A stretch of DNA of 20,372 nucleotides, taken from a virus. The notes below the pieces were generated by a model. It searched no databases. It was not told where the DNA came from and saw only the letters and a list, made by a program, of their open reading frames with translations. This document shows positions 5,659 through 12,193 of the stretch, one piece after another. The stretch spans positions 1-20,372 of the IMG/VR virus record IMGVR_UViG_3300027714_000173. One strand, given 5' to 3'. A program made the position numbers and the translations under genes. Positions within the stretch are counted from its first letter, which is position 1; every line of letters starts with the position of its first letter.

Positions 5659-5985
5659 ATGAAAAACCATATAAATAATACTACGGAAACTAGCGTACTA
5701 GACATTGAAGAGTTTAGCTACCTAGGACATTTTGAGGCGTGTACGAATATCATTGCAGAATGGAGCGACAGAGCCAAAGACAAAAAAACTTTATCCAACG
5801 AACTTACTACGGTAGCTAATTCCTTATATAGGATAGGCGTTTATGTTTCTATTATGCAGGAGAGGCAGCGTACTATAGATAGCTATACTACAAAGCTACG
5901 CAGGGCGACCCTAGAGGCAGAGGCTAAATTATTAGTACTAAAAACCGAAATAGCGGACAAAAACATAGATATATGTTTGGAATAA
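5659..5985 (+). CDS. Helical protein of unknown function
   Basis: A 108-residue protein, mostly helical. The C-terminal half (about residues 62-105, MQERQRTIDSYTTKLRRATL and beyond) has a heptad-like pattern and is likely coiled coil. There is no catalytic motif. It is the first gene after a promoter-like region with a leaderless arrangement, so it may be among the earlier products of this operon. It overlaps the next gene by 13 bases. Confidence 0.7.
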   Translation: MKNHINNTTETSVLDIEEFSYLGHFEACTNIIAEWSDRAKDKKTLSNELTTVANSLYRIGVYVSIMQERQRTIDSYTTKLRRATLEAEAKLLVLKTEIADKNIDICLE

Positions 5986-6158
5986 AAAAAAGATACGAAA
6001 TTGAATATTGGTACTACACAGCGTGGGGGTACGATAATGAGTACGTAGACATAGAGGCCTACGACGAGGAGCAAGCTATTAAATTAGCTAGGACTACAGG
6101 GCATAGCAGTAAAGGAATTAAACATAAAATTTATAGAAGATATGAGCAATACGATTAA
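5973..6158 (+). CDS. Small aromatic-rich protein of unknown function
   Basis: A 61-residue protein with a tyrosine-rich N-terminal half (YEIEYWYYTAWGYDNEYVDI), then an acidic helix (AYDEEQAIKLART) and a basic tail. The alternating N-terminus reads as a short beta-sheet, so a ferredoxin-like or small alpha/beta fold is possible. It overlaps both neighbours (13 and 17 bases), which is good evidence that it is translated. The family is unknown to me. Confidence 0.65.
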   Translation: MFGIKKRYEIEYWYYTAWGYDNEYVDIEAYDEEQAIKLARTTGHSSKGIKHKIYRRYEQYD

Positions 6159-6945
6159 ATTACTAGACGGTAAAAACTATAACAAAGCAGAGCTACTAGA
6201 GAAAATGGTAGACGACAATTTTTATTACGGCGAACTAAACAAACTCGCTCTAAGTAGTAGTAGTTTAAAACTAATGTTAGACAGCCCTAAAACTTATTAC
6301 TATGTTACGAAGTATGCTAAAAACGAAACAACACCCGCATTACGGGCAGGGCATTTATTTCACACGGCTATATTAGAGCCCGAAAAGTACGAGAAAATAA
6401 AATTTATAGACGTACAAAGTAGGAATACTAAAAAGTTTAAAGAGGCTAAAGAGCATTTCGGTAGCGAGGTTTTTACAGCAAAAGAACGTACAGAAAACGA
6501 AAGGCTAGTAGATGCAATGTATAAAAATCCTAAAGCTATAGAATTACTAGGCGACTGTAAAACAGAGGTAGCGGCAATAGGTACAATAATGGGTAAACCA
6601 TTTAGAGGCAAAGCGGACATATTAAAAAACCAAGGGGGCGGAATTGTAGATTTAAAAACTACAGTAGACGTACAAAATTTTAGCAAGAGTGCTTTTAGAT
6701 ATAAATACACTTTACAGGCGGCTATATATTGTGAGTTATTTAGCACACCCGAAAAGCAATTAACACACGAAGACTTTACGTTTTTATGTATTGACAAAGC
6801 AAACCTAGATATTGGTGTTTGGAAATGCAGCGAGGAGTTTTTAGAGTATGGCAAGCTAGAACTTAAAAGAGGTATAGAGAGGTACGAAACTTATATACGT
6901 CCGGACTTTGATATTAACGATTACACGATACAGGGAACACTTTAA
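6142..6945 (+). CDS. RecE-like PD-(D/E)XK exonuclease
   Basis: A 267-residue nuclease resembling the C-terminal nuclease domain of RecE (exonuclease VIII) and DUF3799-type phage exonucleases, which resect the 5' strand of double-stranded DNA to give 3' tails for annealing. The key elements are LSSSSLKLML (residues 37-46), ALRAGHLFHTAI (66-77), GKADIL (Asp159), GIVDLKTT (Asp170-x-Lys172) and YTLQAAIYCEL (Gln192, Tyr196), the QxxxY motif of this superfamily. The order and spacing agree well. The gene overlaps the previous one by 17 bases. A possible annealing partner lies at 7319. Confidence 0.87.
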   Translation: MSNTIKLLDGKNYNKAELLEKMVDDNFYYGELNKLALSSSSLKLMLDSPKTYYYVTKYAKNETTPALRAGHLFHTAILEPEKYEKIKFIDVQSRNTKKFKEAKEHFGSEVFTAKERTENERLVDAMYKNPKAIELLGDCKTEVAAIGTIMGKPFRGKADILKNQGGGIVDLKTTVDVQNFSKSAFRYKYTLQAAIYCELFSTPEKQLTHEDFTFLCIDKANLDIGVWKCSEEFLEYGKLELKRGIERYETYIRPDFDINDYTIQGTL

Positions 6946-6958
6946 AACAAAAAACGAT

Positions 6959-7141
6959 ATGATAATTGAAGACATAGTATGGGAAGCATTACGAAAGCAA
7001 ATAGAGCTACACGCAGGTAAAGATAAAAACATTACAGACGTAAGAATAAATTACCAACTTAGAGTACCAAAATACGGTACTAGAAATTACCTAGACTTAA
7101 CAGCGAAAATAGACGCAGACAAAGACGAGGGTAAATGTTAG
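6959..7141 (+). CDS. Small protein between exonuclease and annealing-like genes
   Basis: A 60-residue protein. The ATG at 6959 follows the leader CTTTAAAACAAAAAACGAT, shared with several other genes here, and is preferred to an in-frame start at 6908 inside the exonuclease gene. It has an acidic helix (MIIEDIVWEALRKQIELHAG) followed by two strands (TDVRINYQLRV, YLDLTAKID). The stop overlaps the next start. The function is unknown; its position suggests the recombination module. Confidence 0.6.
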   Translation: MIIEDIVWEALRKQIELHAGKDKNITDVRINYQLRVPKYGTRNYLDLTAKIDADKDEGKC

Positions 7142-7314
7142 TTAGTTATACCTTAGAAGTAAGAGATAGACGAGACGGGGGTAACTCTTATAGGATAATA
7201 AATAACAAAACGCAAAAGGCAGCACGTTTTTATATTACCCCTAGAATAAAAAAGAATGGTAAAATGTTTAAGTATTTACTTGACAGCGCAATTAATCGAA
7301 TAACTAAAATTTAA
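7135..7314 (+). CDS. Small basic protein of unknown function
   Basis: A 59-residue, strongly basic protein (many Arg and Lys) with two strands at the N-terminus (VSYTLEVRDRR, SYRIINN) and a helix at the end. It starts at ATG 7135, overlapping the previous gene by 7 bases. The basic charge would allow nucleic-acid binding, but no motif supports a specific role. Confidence 0.55.
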   Translation: MLVSYTLEVRDRRDGGNSYRIINNKTQKAARFYITPRIKKNGKMFKYLLDSAINRITKI

Positions 7315-7318
7315 AAAA

Positions 7319-7717
7319 ATGAATAGAGATAAACTTACAGAATTATATAAGCTATACAATTTAACAGCAGAAGATTTTTTCAAGCACCAACACTACACTA
7401 TTATTACTAGGAGTGGTATTGAGCGTATAATAGCAGCAGAGAATATAGAAATAAAATACGAGGTTATAAAGTGCGAATCTAATTTCGCAGTAATTAAAGC
7501 GGTAGCTAAACGAGCTTTTGTAAAAGACACAGAAACTATAGAAACATTCGGTAGTGCTTTAAAAGGCAATAGCTATGGAGAGGGTAGTACTAATACGTGG
7601 TATGTAATGGAAATGGCAGAAAAGCGAGCTATGAGTAGGGCGACCTTAAAGCTATGCGGTTTGTATAGTATGGGGGTATTTGGAGAAGACGAAAGCGAAA
7701 CTTTTAAACGTAAATAA
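7319..7717 (+). CDS. Possible single-strand annealing protein partner of the RecE-like nuclease
   Basis: A 132-residue protein. After an N-terminal helix it has GIERIIAAENI and alternating strands (IKYEVIKCE, FAVIKAVAKRAF, IETFGSALKG), then the helix MEMAEKRAMSRATLKLCGLY. The MAEKRAxxRA-type helix after a beta-sheet is reminiscent of Rad52- and Erf-like annealing proteins. The place just after a RecE-like exonuclease is where such a partner is expected. The match is by pattern only, and the protein is shorter than typical annealers (about 180-250 aa), so it may be a divergent or accessory form. The start follows AATTTAAAAAA. Confidence 0.4.
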   Translation: MNRDKLTELYKLYNLTAEDFFKHQHYTIITRSGIERIIAAENIEIKYEVIKCESNFAVIKAVAKRAFVKDTETIETFGSALKGNSYGEGSTNTWYVMEMAEKRAMSRATLKLCGLYSMGVFGEDESETFKRK

Positions 7718-7854
7718 TGAGACAAAAAAAACTTACACAGCAACAAAGAATAACAACCCTAGAGAGGGTAATAGCGCAGCTTTATTTAAGGGTACAAACT
7801 AATAGTAATATACTAGATAAAATCACAGAAGATGATAAACTACAAAGCAACTAA
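7717..7854 (+). CDS. Small helical protein
   Basis: A 45-residue ORF starting at a TAATG overlap with the previous stop and ending 23 bases inside the next gene. It is basic at the N-terminus (MRQKKLTQQQR) and otherwise a single predicted amphipathic helix. Coupling at both ends supports translation. The function is unknown. Confidence 0.5.
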   Translation: MRQKKLTQQQRITTLERVIAQLYLRVQTNSNILDKITEDDKLQSN

Positions 7855-8383
7855 ATTCCAACAAGTCGCAGATTTGGTAATAAATTATACAGGTACAGAT
7901 ATATTCAATCCACGCAAACAACAGGACTTTGTAGACTGTAGAGGTTTATTTGATACCATAATGCGAAACGAGTACGGTTTTACTTTAGAGGCTATAGCTA
8001 AATTCTACCAACGAAAAGGTTTTAGCAAACGCTCGCATTGCACGATTTTATATAGTGTAAAAAATTTCTCTAATGAAATAAAATACAGACGTAAAGATTT
8101 AAACGAATACCTAATAGAAATACTACAGACAGAGGTAACGCTAAGACAGTACGAAACGATATTTAATTTGATAATGAAAGTTAAAACACAAAAAGGTTTG
8201 CAGCAGATAAAATACCTAGCGCATAAAATCATAAACAACATAGACGTTAATAGTTCTAAGTTTGTGGGAAACTACCCCGAAATGGAAATAGTACCCGAAA
8301 ATCAACTAGACTTGCTTAGAGCTATAGAGAAGCAAGAGGTTATATTAAGTAAAGCAGCAGACGATATGCAGGCAAATTTTTAA
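7832..8383 (+). CDS. Protein with DnaA domain-IV-like DNA-binding region
   Basis: A 183-residue protein. Residues 25-90 resemble the C-terminal domain IV of DnaA: NPRKQQDFVDCRGLFDTIM, then GFTLEAIAKFYQRKGF and SKRSHCTILYSVKNF, where SHCTILYSV parallels the DnaA signature RDHTTVLHA that reads the DnaA box. The AAA+ ATPase domain is absent. The rest is helical (about 95-183) and may mediate oligomerisation. It sits at the end of the early block, just before the terminase genes. Possible roles are binding a phage origin, competing with host DnaA, or acting as a switch regulator. The domain is judged by motif, not by alignment. Confidence 0.6.
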   Translation: MINYKATKFQQVADLVINYTGTDIFNPRKQQDFVDCRGLFDTIMRNEYGFTLEAIAKFYQRKGFSKRSHCTILYSVKNFSNEIKYRRKDLNEYLIEILQTEVTLRQYETIFNLIMKVKTQKGLQQIKYLAHKIINNIDVNSSKFVGNYPEMEIVPENQLDLLRAIEKQEVILSKAADDMQANF

Positions 8384-8387
8384 ATAT

Positions 8388-8397
8388 AACGTTATAT
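8388..8397 (+). promoter_or_regulatory. Late motif AACGTTATAT before the terminase genes
   Basis: The 10-mer lies in the 18-base gap before the terminase small subunit and ends 4 bases before its ATG. The same 10-mer lies at 12623 (tail module) and 19738 (prohead protease). It may be a promoter element read by the phage sigma-like factor, or an operator. Confidence 0.5.
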
Positions 8398-8401
8398 AAG
8401 T

Positions 8402-8737
8402 ATGTTATACGACCAAGAGCAAAGCAAAGAGAGACTATTAGAACAACTAGAATATAACTTAGGTATAGTCTCTACTAGCTGTATTAATGTAAAAGTATCT
8501 AGGGCTACGCACTATAGGTGGATAAAAGAAGACCCCGAATATAAGCAAAGAGTTTCCGAAATTAACGAGTTTGCTATAGACTTTGTAGAGTCTCAACTTT
8601 ATGAAAAAATAAAACAATTAGATACCGCTAGCATTATATTCTACTTAAAGAGTAAAGCAAAGCACAGAGGGTATATAGAGAGGCAGCAGGTAGAAGTAAC
8701 AGACCTAAAAGAATTTACCGTCAAAGTTATTGAATAA
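8402..8737 (+). CDS. terS: Terminase small subunit
   Basis: A 111-residue protein with an N-terminal helix-turn-helix (about residues 20-43, including VSRATHYRWIKEDPEYK), followed by helices (FAIDFVESQLYEKI, DTASIIFYLKSKAKHRGY) that recall the phBC6A51-type small terminases, and a short C-terminal strand. It recognises phage DNA and loads it onto the large subunit. Its stop overlaps the large-subunit start (TAATG), so the two are probably translated together. The gene is preceded by the motif AACGTTATAT. Confidence 0.85.
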   Translation: MLYDQEQSKERLLEQLEYNLGIVSTSCINVKVSRATHYRWIKEDPEYKQRVSEINEFAIDFVESQLYEKIKQLDTASIIFYLKSKAKHRGYIERQQVEVTDLKEFTVKVIE

Positions 8738-9912
8738 TGAGCGAGATACAAACAAATGTAGTTTGGCGATATTTAGAGGACACAGACAAAAAAATAGTAA
8801 TTTTGCAAGGTGGGACGAGAAGCGGAAAAACCTACAACTCTATGCTATGGCTAATTTTTTCTTATTGCCAAAGACACACGGGTAAAACTATAACTATATT
8901 TCGTTCTACGTACCCCGCACTAAGGGCTACAGTTATGCGTGATTTTTTCGACATACTAAAAGAACACGATTTATACAAAGACCAAAACCACAACAAATCT
9001 AATAGCGAGTATAAACTAAACGGCAATCTTTTTGAGTTTGTAAGCGTAGACCAAGCTAGCAGATTAAAAGGACGTAAAAGAAATTTAGCATTTTTAAACG
9101 AATGTAACGAAATGACCTACGACGCCTTTACACAGATTATATTTAGGACTGTAGGTGTAGAGGGCGACCCTAGCGTAATAATGGACTACAACCCGTCGGA
9201 CGAGTATTCGTGGATATACACAAAGGTAAAGACTAGAGAAGACTCGCAATTTACTATTACAACTTACAAAGACAATAAATTTTTAGAGCAAACTTTAGTA
9301 GACGAAATCGAACGGCTAGAAGATACCGACCCCGACTATTGGCGAGTGTACGGGCTAGGGCAAGTCGGACGCAACAGGGCTACAATATTTAAAGTAAACG
9401 AGTGCGAAGAGATACCGCCCGAAGCAAAGCTAGTCTCAAAAGGTTTAGATTGGGGTTTTGTAAATGACCCGTCGGTGTTGGTAGAAACCTATGTACTAGG
9501 TAACTCGCTTTATATCAATGAGTTATTCTATGAGTACGGAATGACAAATAGAGACATACATAACAAATTACTAGACCTAGGACTTACTAGGCAAGACGAA
9601 ATTTTTGCAGATAGTAGCGAGCCTAAAAGTATAGACGAGTTACACCGTTTTGGTTGGAACTGTAAAGCAGCGACAAAAGGCAAAGACAGTATCTTAATGG
9701 GTATTGATTTAATGAAACGTTATAACATATACGTAACTACTCGCAGCTCTAATACTCTACAGGAATTTCGCAATTACAAATGGGTAGAAGACAAAAACGG
9801 AAATCTGTTAAATAAACCCGTCGATAAATTTAATCATAGCGTGGACTCTATTAGATATTCTATTTTTAAAAAGCTATCCAAACCCAACGTAGGACGCTAC
9901 GCAATACGTTAA
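8737..9912 (+). CDS. terL: Terminase large subunit (ATPase and nuclease)
   Basis: A 391-residue packaging motor of the PBSX/phage_terminase_3 type. The ATPase has Walker A GGTRSGKT (25-32), Walker B LAFLNECNE (117-125) and a coupling-type motif DYNPS (150-154). The RNase H-like nuclease has the acidic residues Asp238 (GLDWGF), Asp292 (FADSSEP) and Asp370 (NHSVDSIRY). It cuts concatemeric DNA and pumps it into the prohead. Its length is normal for the family. The portal gene, which usually follows, is absent; a 278-base non-coding leader comes next instead. Confidence 0.96.
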   Translation: MSEIQTNVVWRYLEDTDKKIVILQGGTRSGKTYNSMLWLIFSYCQRHTGKTITIFRSTYPALRATVMRDFFDILKEHDLYKDQNHNKSNSEYKLNGNLFEFVSVDQASRLKGRKRNLAFLNECNEMTYDAFTQIIFRTVGVEGDPSVIMDYNPSDEYSWIYTKVKTREDSQFTITTYKDNKFLEQTLVDEIERLEDTDPDYWRVYGLGQVGRNRATIFKVNECEEIPPEAKLVSKGLDWGFVNDPSVLVETYVLGNSLYINELFYEYGMTNRDIHNKLLDLGLTRQDEIFADSSEPKSIDELHRFGWNCKAATKGKDSILMGIDLMKRYNIYVTTRSSNTLQEFRNYKWVEDKNGNLLNKPVDKFNHSVDSIRYSIFKKLSKPNVGRYAIR

Positions 9913-10190
9913 TTACTACCACTAAAATCTTACTGTTAAAGTTTTGTTAAAATAGTTATAAACATAGCTGTAAATATCTATATATAATGTATATTTAGGT
10001 GTTGGGCGACACTACCCCTAAAAGACGTCCCTCTATTCTTTGACATATTGACTACTAATAAACGCTAGAAGTAAGCACAGTTTATGGCTACGACCATATA
10101 AATAACAGAGCTAGGTACGGTTAAAAAAGTAGGTTTTCGGCAAGTACAATAACAGGGCAATTAAGCCCGCAATAAAAACCATATAACAAA
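9913..10190 (+). promoter_or_regulatory. Long leader region of the late small-gene operon
   Basis: Two hundred and seventy-eight bases without a gene. TAGTTATAAACA at 9953-9964 is identical to the element at 2156 and is followed by an AT-rich stretch with TATATTTAG at 9990-9998, a promoter candidate. Downstream are a hairpin around 9999-10016 (GGTGT with ACTACC), a boxA-like element at 10036-10050, a 5-bp hairpin TATGG/CCATA at 10083-10098 and GGGC/GCCC at 10155-10168. The latter is 22 bases before the ATG at 10191. The arrangement suggests a structured, regulated leader RNA of up to about 185 bases. No known riboswitch or tRNA is recognised. Confidence 0.5.
10036..10050 (+). promoter_or_regulatory. 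boxA-like antitermination element
   Basis: TTCTTTGACATATTG resembles the boxA element of rRNA leaders (E. coli TGCTCTTTAACA), with the form I recall for Bacteroidota rRNA leaders. BoxA RNA binds NusB/NusE to make polymerase resist termination. In this position it would promote readthrough of the late operon. The match is by eye. Confidence 0.45.
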
Positions 10191-10511
10191 ATGAAAAATT
10201 TAAACGAAGTATTAGAAACAATGAAATTAAACGATAAATTAACCGTAGAATATACGATAGGCGACTGTTTAGACAGGACATACAACTACGTTATAGAGAA
10301 GTACAACAGCAACGAGGGCTTAAAAAACTTTATGATTGGTAAAGAGGGCTTAAACGGTATAAACTCTTACAATGTAGCAGGTATTACAAGAGGAGCTTTA
10401 AACCTCTATACGTTTGATATATTCAGTAATCCTATAAAAGTTAGAATTAAATTAAAAGATTTATCGCTAGTAAGTTTAGAGAGACATACACCTAAAGTAG
10501 ATAAAGCATAA
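10191..10511 (+). CDS. Unknown protein, first gene after the long leader
   Basis: A 106-residue protein with no recognised family. The N-terminal helix (NLNEVLETMKLNDKL) is followed by alternating strands (LTVEYTIGDC, ALNLYTFDIF, IKVRIKLKDLSLVSL) that suggest a compact, mostly beta fold. The ATG at 10191 follows the A-rich stretch AACCATATAACAAA. It heads a run of ten small genes of unknown function. These may be host-takeover proteins or small virion components, and I see nothing that decides this. Confidence 0.65.
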   Translation: MKNLNEVLETMKLNDKLTVEYTIGDCLDRTYNYVIEKYNSNEGLKNFMIGKEGLNGINSYNVAGITRGALNLYTFDIFSNPIKVRIKLKDLSLVSLERHTPKVDKA

Positions 10512-10519
10512 TAATAATC

Positions 10520-10535
10520 GGGGTGTAAAAACCCC
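10520..10535 (+). other. Intergenic GC hairpin
   Basis: GGGGT and ACCCC pair around a GTAAAA loop, 8 bases after the stop at 10511. The ACTAAAAT that follows has no T-run, so it is not a standard terminator. It may stabilise or process the mRNA. Confidence 0.5.
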
Positions 10536-10550
10536 ACTAAAATATACAGA

Positions 10551-10637
10551 ATGAAAAAAGACGAAATACTTTCAAATAAAATACACGCTGTAATAATGGT
10601 AATTATAGCAATAATATTAATAACGATAAATATATAA
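10551..10637 (+). CDS. Tiny membrane peptide
   Basis: A 28-residue peptide with a short charged N-terminus (MKKDEILSNK) and a hydrophobic helix filling the rest (VIMVIIAIILITI). The start follows TATACAGA. It is similar in design to the peptide at 5527. The function is unknown; the clear membrane segment and placement in a run of small genes give modest support. Confidence 0.4.
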   Translation: MKKDEILSNKIHAVIMVIIAIILITINI

Positions 10638-10655
10638 TAACTTAAAACCGATAAA

Positions 10656-10967
10656 ATGATAAACGATAAAGCAAGATTTTGGACAAGTAAAAAAGACAAC
10701 ACACCGTACTTTTGTATATTAAATAATTTCTTAGACGGCTACAGAGCCACAGACAAAGAAGTAAAAAGACGTAGGCTACTAGGCTTAAATGATTTTTTTG
10801 AGCTATACGACGGCGACGACATTAAATACTACAGCGGCTACGCTAACTTTGAGGCAATGTATGACAGAGAGTATGACGAGTTTACTATCTTAGATATAGC
10901 GACCCTAGACAGCGGATGCACTTATATAAAGACTAGAAATAAACTAGGTAAAATGGAAATGGTATAA
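10656..10967 (+). CDS. Unknown small protein with basic patch
   Basis: A 103-residue protein. The start follows AACTTAAAACCGATAAA, the leader type shared with the helicase gene. The N-terminus reads as strands (KARFWTSKK, TPYFCILNNF), then a basic helix (DKEVKRRRLLG), an acidic middle (FELYDGDDIKYY) and a last strand region. No family is recognised. Confidence 0.65.
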   Translation: MINDKARFWTSKKDNTPYFCILNNFLDGYRATDKEVKRRRLLGLNDFFELYDGDDIKYYSGYANFEAMYDREYDEFTILDIATLDSGCTYIKTRNKLGKMEMV

Positions 10968-10986
10968 ACCTTTAAAACTTAAAAAA

Positions 10987-11187
10987 ATGATAGACCCATA
11001 TACGGAGCAAGCAATACACAAATATTTTACAATGAATAACATAATGGGCGTAACCATAGTCTTTGAGGACGACGAAACGCAGGACGTAAACTATAACAAC
11101 CCCTACCACGTTATAGAGCTAATAAACGAACACCCCGAATACAGCGTATTTATGCCAATTCAAACTACAGACATTAACCAACTTTAA
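10987..11187 (+). CDS. Small acidic protein of unknown function
   Basis: A 66-residue acidic protein (GVTIVFEDDETQDVNY) with an N-terminal helix and alternating strands, about the size of a small alpha/beta domain. The leader is CCTTTAAAACTTAAAAAA. Together with the next two proteins it forms a group of small, acidic proteins. Such a charge could mimic DNA or simply reflect a small soluble domain; no motif decides. Confidence 0.6.
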   Translation: MIDPYTEQAIHKYFTMNNIMGVTIVFEDDETQDVNYNNPYHVIELINEHPEYSVFMPIQTTDINQL

Positions 11188-11197
11188 AACAAACACA

Positions 11198-11422
11198 ATG
11201 AGACAATTTGACGATTTATTATGGAAAGTACAGCAAGCAGTTAAGACAGATAAAGTAGGCACTAAAGAAATTTACTTTACTTACGAAACACCCGACGAAG
11301 TAGCTCATATAGAAGTTTACGACGTAGCAACAGAAAAGACCCTAGACAGTTATACAGGGTTTCGTCTTACTGTAGAGGTAATATCCGAAAAGTACCCGCA
11401 ATTTTTTGCAAACACAATATAA
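11198..11422 (+). CDS. Small acidic protein of unknown function
   Basis: A 74-residue protein. A helix (RQFDDLLWKVQQAVKT) leads into strands (TKEIYFTYETPDEVAHIEVYD) and a final helix region. The leader is ACTTTAAAACAAACACA. No family is recognised, and no catalytic residues stand out. Confidence 0.6.
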   Translation: MRQFDDLLWKVQQAVKTDKVGTKEIYFTYETPDEVAHIEVYDVATEKTLDSYTGFRLTVEVISEKYPQFFANTI

Positions 11423-11447
11423 TTTTTAACCTTTAAAAACAGACACA

Positions 11448-11732
11448 ATGAGTATAAGAATAAATTACGACTTAAAAAGCGAAAACGAAATTTTAAAAAG
11501 ACTAATTAAAGACTCTTACATTTTAATAAACTATGACGCTAGAGATTGCGACGGTTGCAGCACCTCTAAAGTTTTGAAGTTTACAAGCCTAGACGAGATA
11601 TACGAATCTATGGACGAAGCGGCAGAATGGGCAGACGGTAGCTTTAGTTATTCAATACCGACAATACACCCCGACGGTAGCCTAGAGTTAAACGAAGAGT
11701 TTACGGGCGGACAATGGGGCGACTTAATTTAA
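11448..11732 (+). CDS. Small acidic protein with a CDGC motif
   Basis: A 94-residue, acidic protein. It contains RDCDGCSTSKVLKFTSLDEIYESMDEA split as a strand-loop-helix, with two cysteines (DCDGC) that could bind metal or form a disulfide. The end is ELNEEFTGGQWGDLI. The leader is CCTTTAAAAACAGACACA. The family is unknown. Confidence 0.6.
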   Translation: MSIRINYDLKSENEILKRLIKDSYILINYDARDCDGCSTSKVLKFTSLDEIYESMDEAAEWADGSFSYSIPTIHPDGSLELNEEFTGGQWGDLI

Positions 11733-11744
11733 AAACAAAACGAT

Positions 11745-11918
11745 ATGATGAAATATAAACAAAATTTAAGAGTACTAGGCGATAAAGTATTTAGCTATAA
11801 CACACACGTAGCTACAATAGAAAATGACTTTTTATACCAACTAGGGTATTGGAGTATGACAACACAGAAACATATTAACTACGTAGCTAGTTTCTACGGC
11901 TTAACACTTAAAAAATAA
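11745..11918 (+). CDS. Small conserved phage protein (YNTHVA...TTQKHINYVA type)
   Basis: A 57-residue protein with FSYNTHVATIENDFLYQLG followed by YWSMTTQKHINYVASFYGL. I recognise this beta-strand plus helix pattern as recurrent in phages and plasmids (possibly DUF8033), where its function is not known. The start is the first of two adjacent ATGs (11745 and 11748) after TTTAAAAACAAAACGAT. Its stop overlaps the next start (TAATG). Confidence 0.65.
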   Translation: MMKYKQNLRVLGDKVFSYNTHVATIENDFLYQLGYWSMTTQKHINYVASFYGLTLKK

Positions 11919-12013
11919 TGAGAGACGAGCTAGAGAAGTGGAGCGCAGGCACTATAACCTACGCAGACGTAAACGGAAATATTTACACAGTAGAATACCA
12001 AGAGCAATTTTAA
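11918..12013 (+). CDS. Very small protein coupled to its upstream neighbour
   Basis: A 31-residue ORF starting at a TAATG overlap. It has an acidic start (MRDELEKW) and two strand-like stretches (GTITYADV, NIYTVEYQ), which would form a beta-hairpin. Its reality rests on the coupling; it could be a partner of the 57-aa protein. Confidence 0.4.
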   Translation: MRDELEKWSAGTITYADVNGNIYTVEYQEQF

Positions 12014-12032
12014 CCTTTAAAAACCTATAGAT

Positions 12033-12182
12033 ATGAAGATGATAATACAACCAAATGGCGATAGTAATATAGAAGAGATAAAGTGTTTCAATCCGGACGG
12101 ACTATCCTATCGTTATGCAGGAAAAAATGCAAAAGAATTAATAAAAAGTTTACACGAGGCATTAATAAACAACCCCCTTTAA
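12033..12182 (+). CDS. Small protein of unknown function
   Basis: A 49-residue protein with a likely strand-turn (IEEIKCFNPDGLSYRY) and C-terminal helix (AKELIKSLHEALINN). The leader is CCTTTAAAAACCTATAGAT. The stop is followed at once by the leader of the next gene (CTTTAAAACCTACCGAT), which reuses the bases of its own stop codon. Confidence 0.55.
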   Translation: MKMIIQPNGDSNIEEIKCFNPDGLSYRYAGKNAKELIKSLHEALINNPL

Positions 12183-12193
12183 AACCTACCGAT

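Noticed and set aside
6360-6854. 164-codon open frame on the - strand
   Set aside because: It lies wholly inside the RecE-like gene and has no leader or coupling; it is a shadow frame.
6908-6958. Upstream start for the 60-aa gene at 6959
   Set aside because: It would begin inside the exonuclease gene, whereas the ATG at 6959 has the CTTTAAAAC...CGAT leader.
9913-10190. Short ORFs or a tRNA in the late leader
   Set aside because: The longest frames are only a few codons after an ATG, and no cloverleaf can be drawn.
12083-12193. N-terminal extension of the gene at 12194
   Set aside because: The extension overlaps the 49-aa gene in another frame and its residues look random; the ATG at 12194 has the shared leader.
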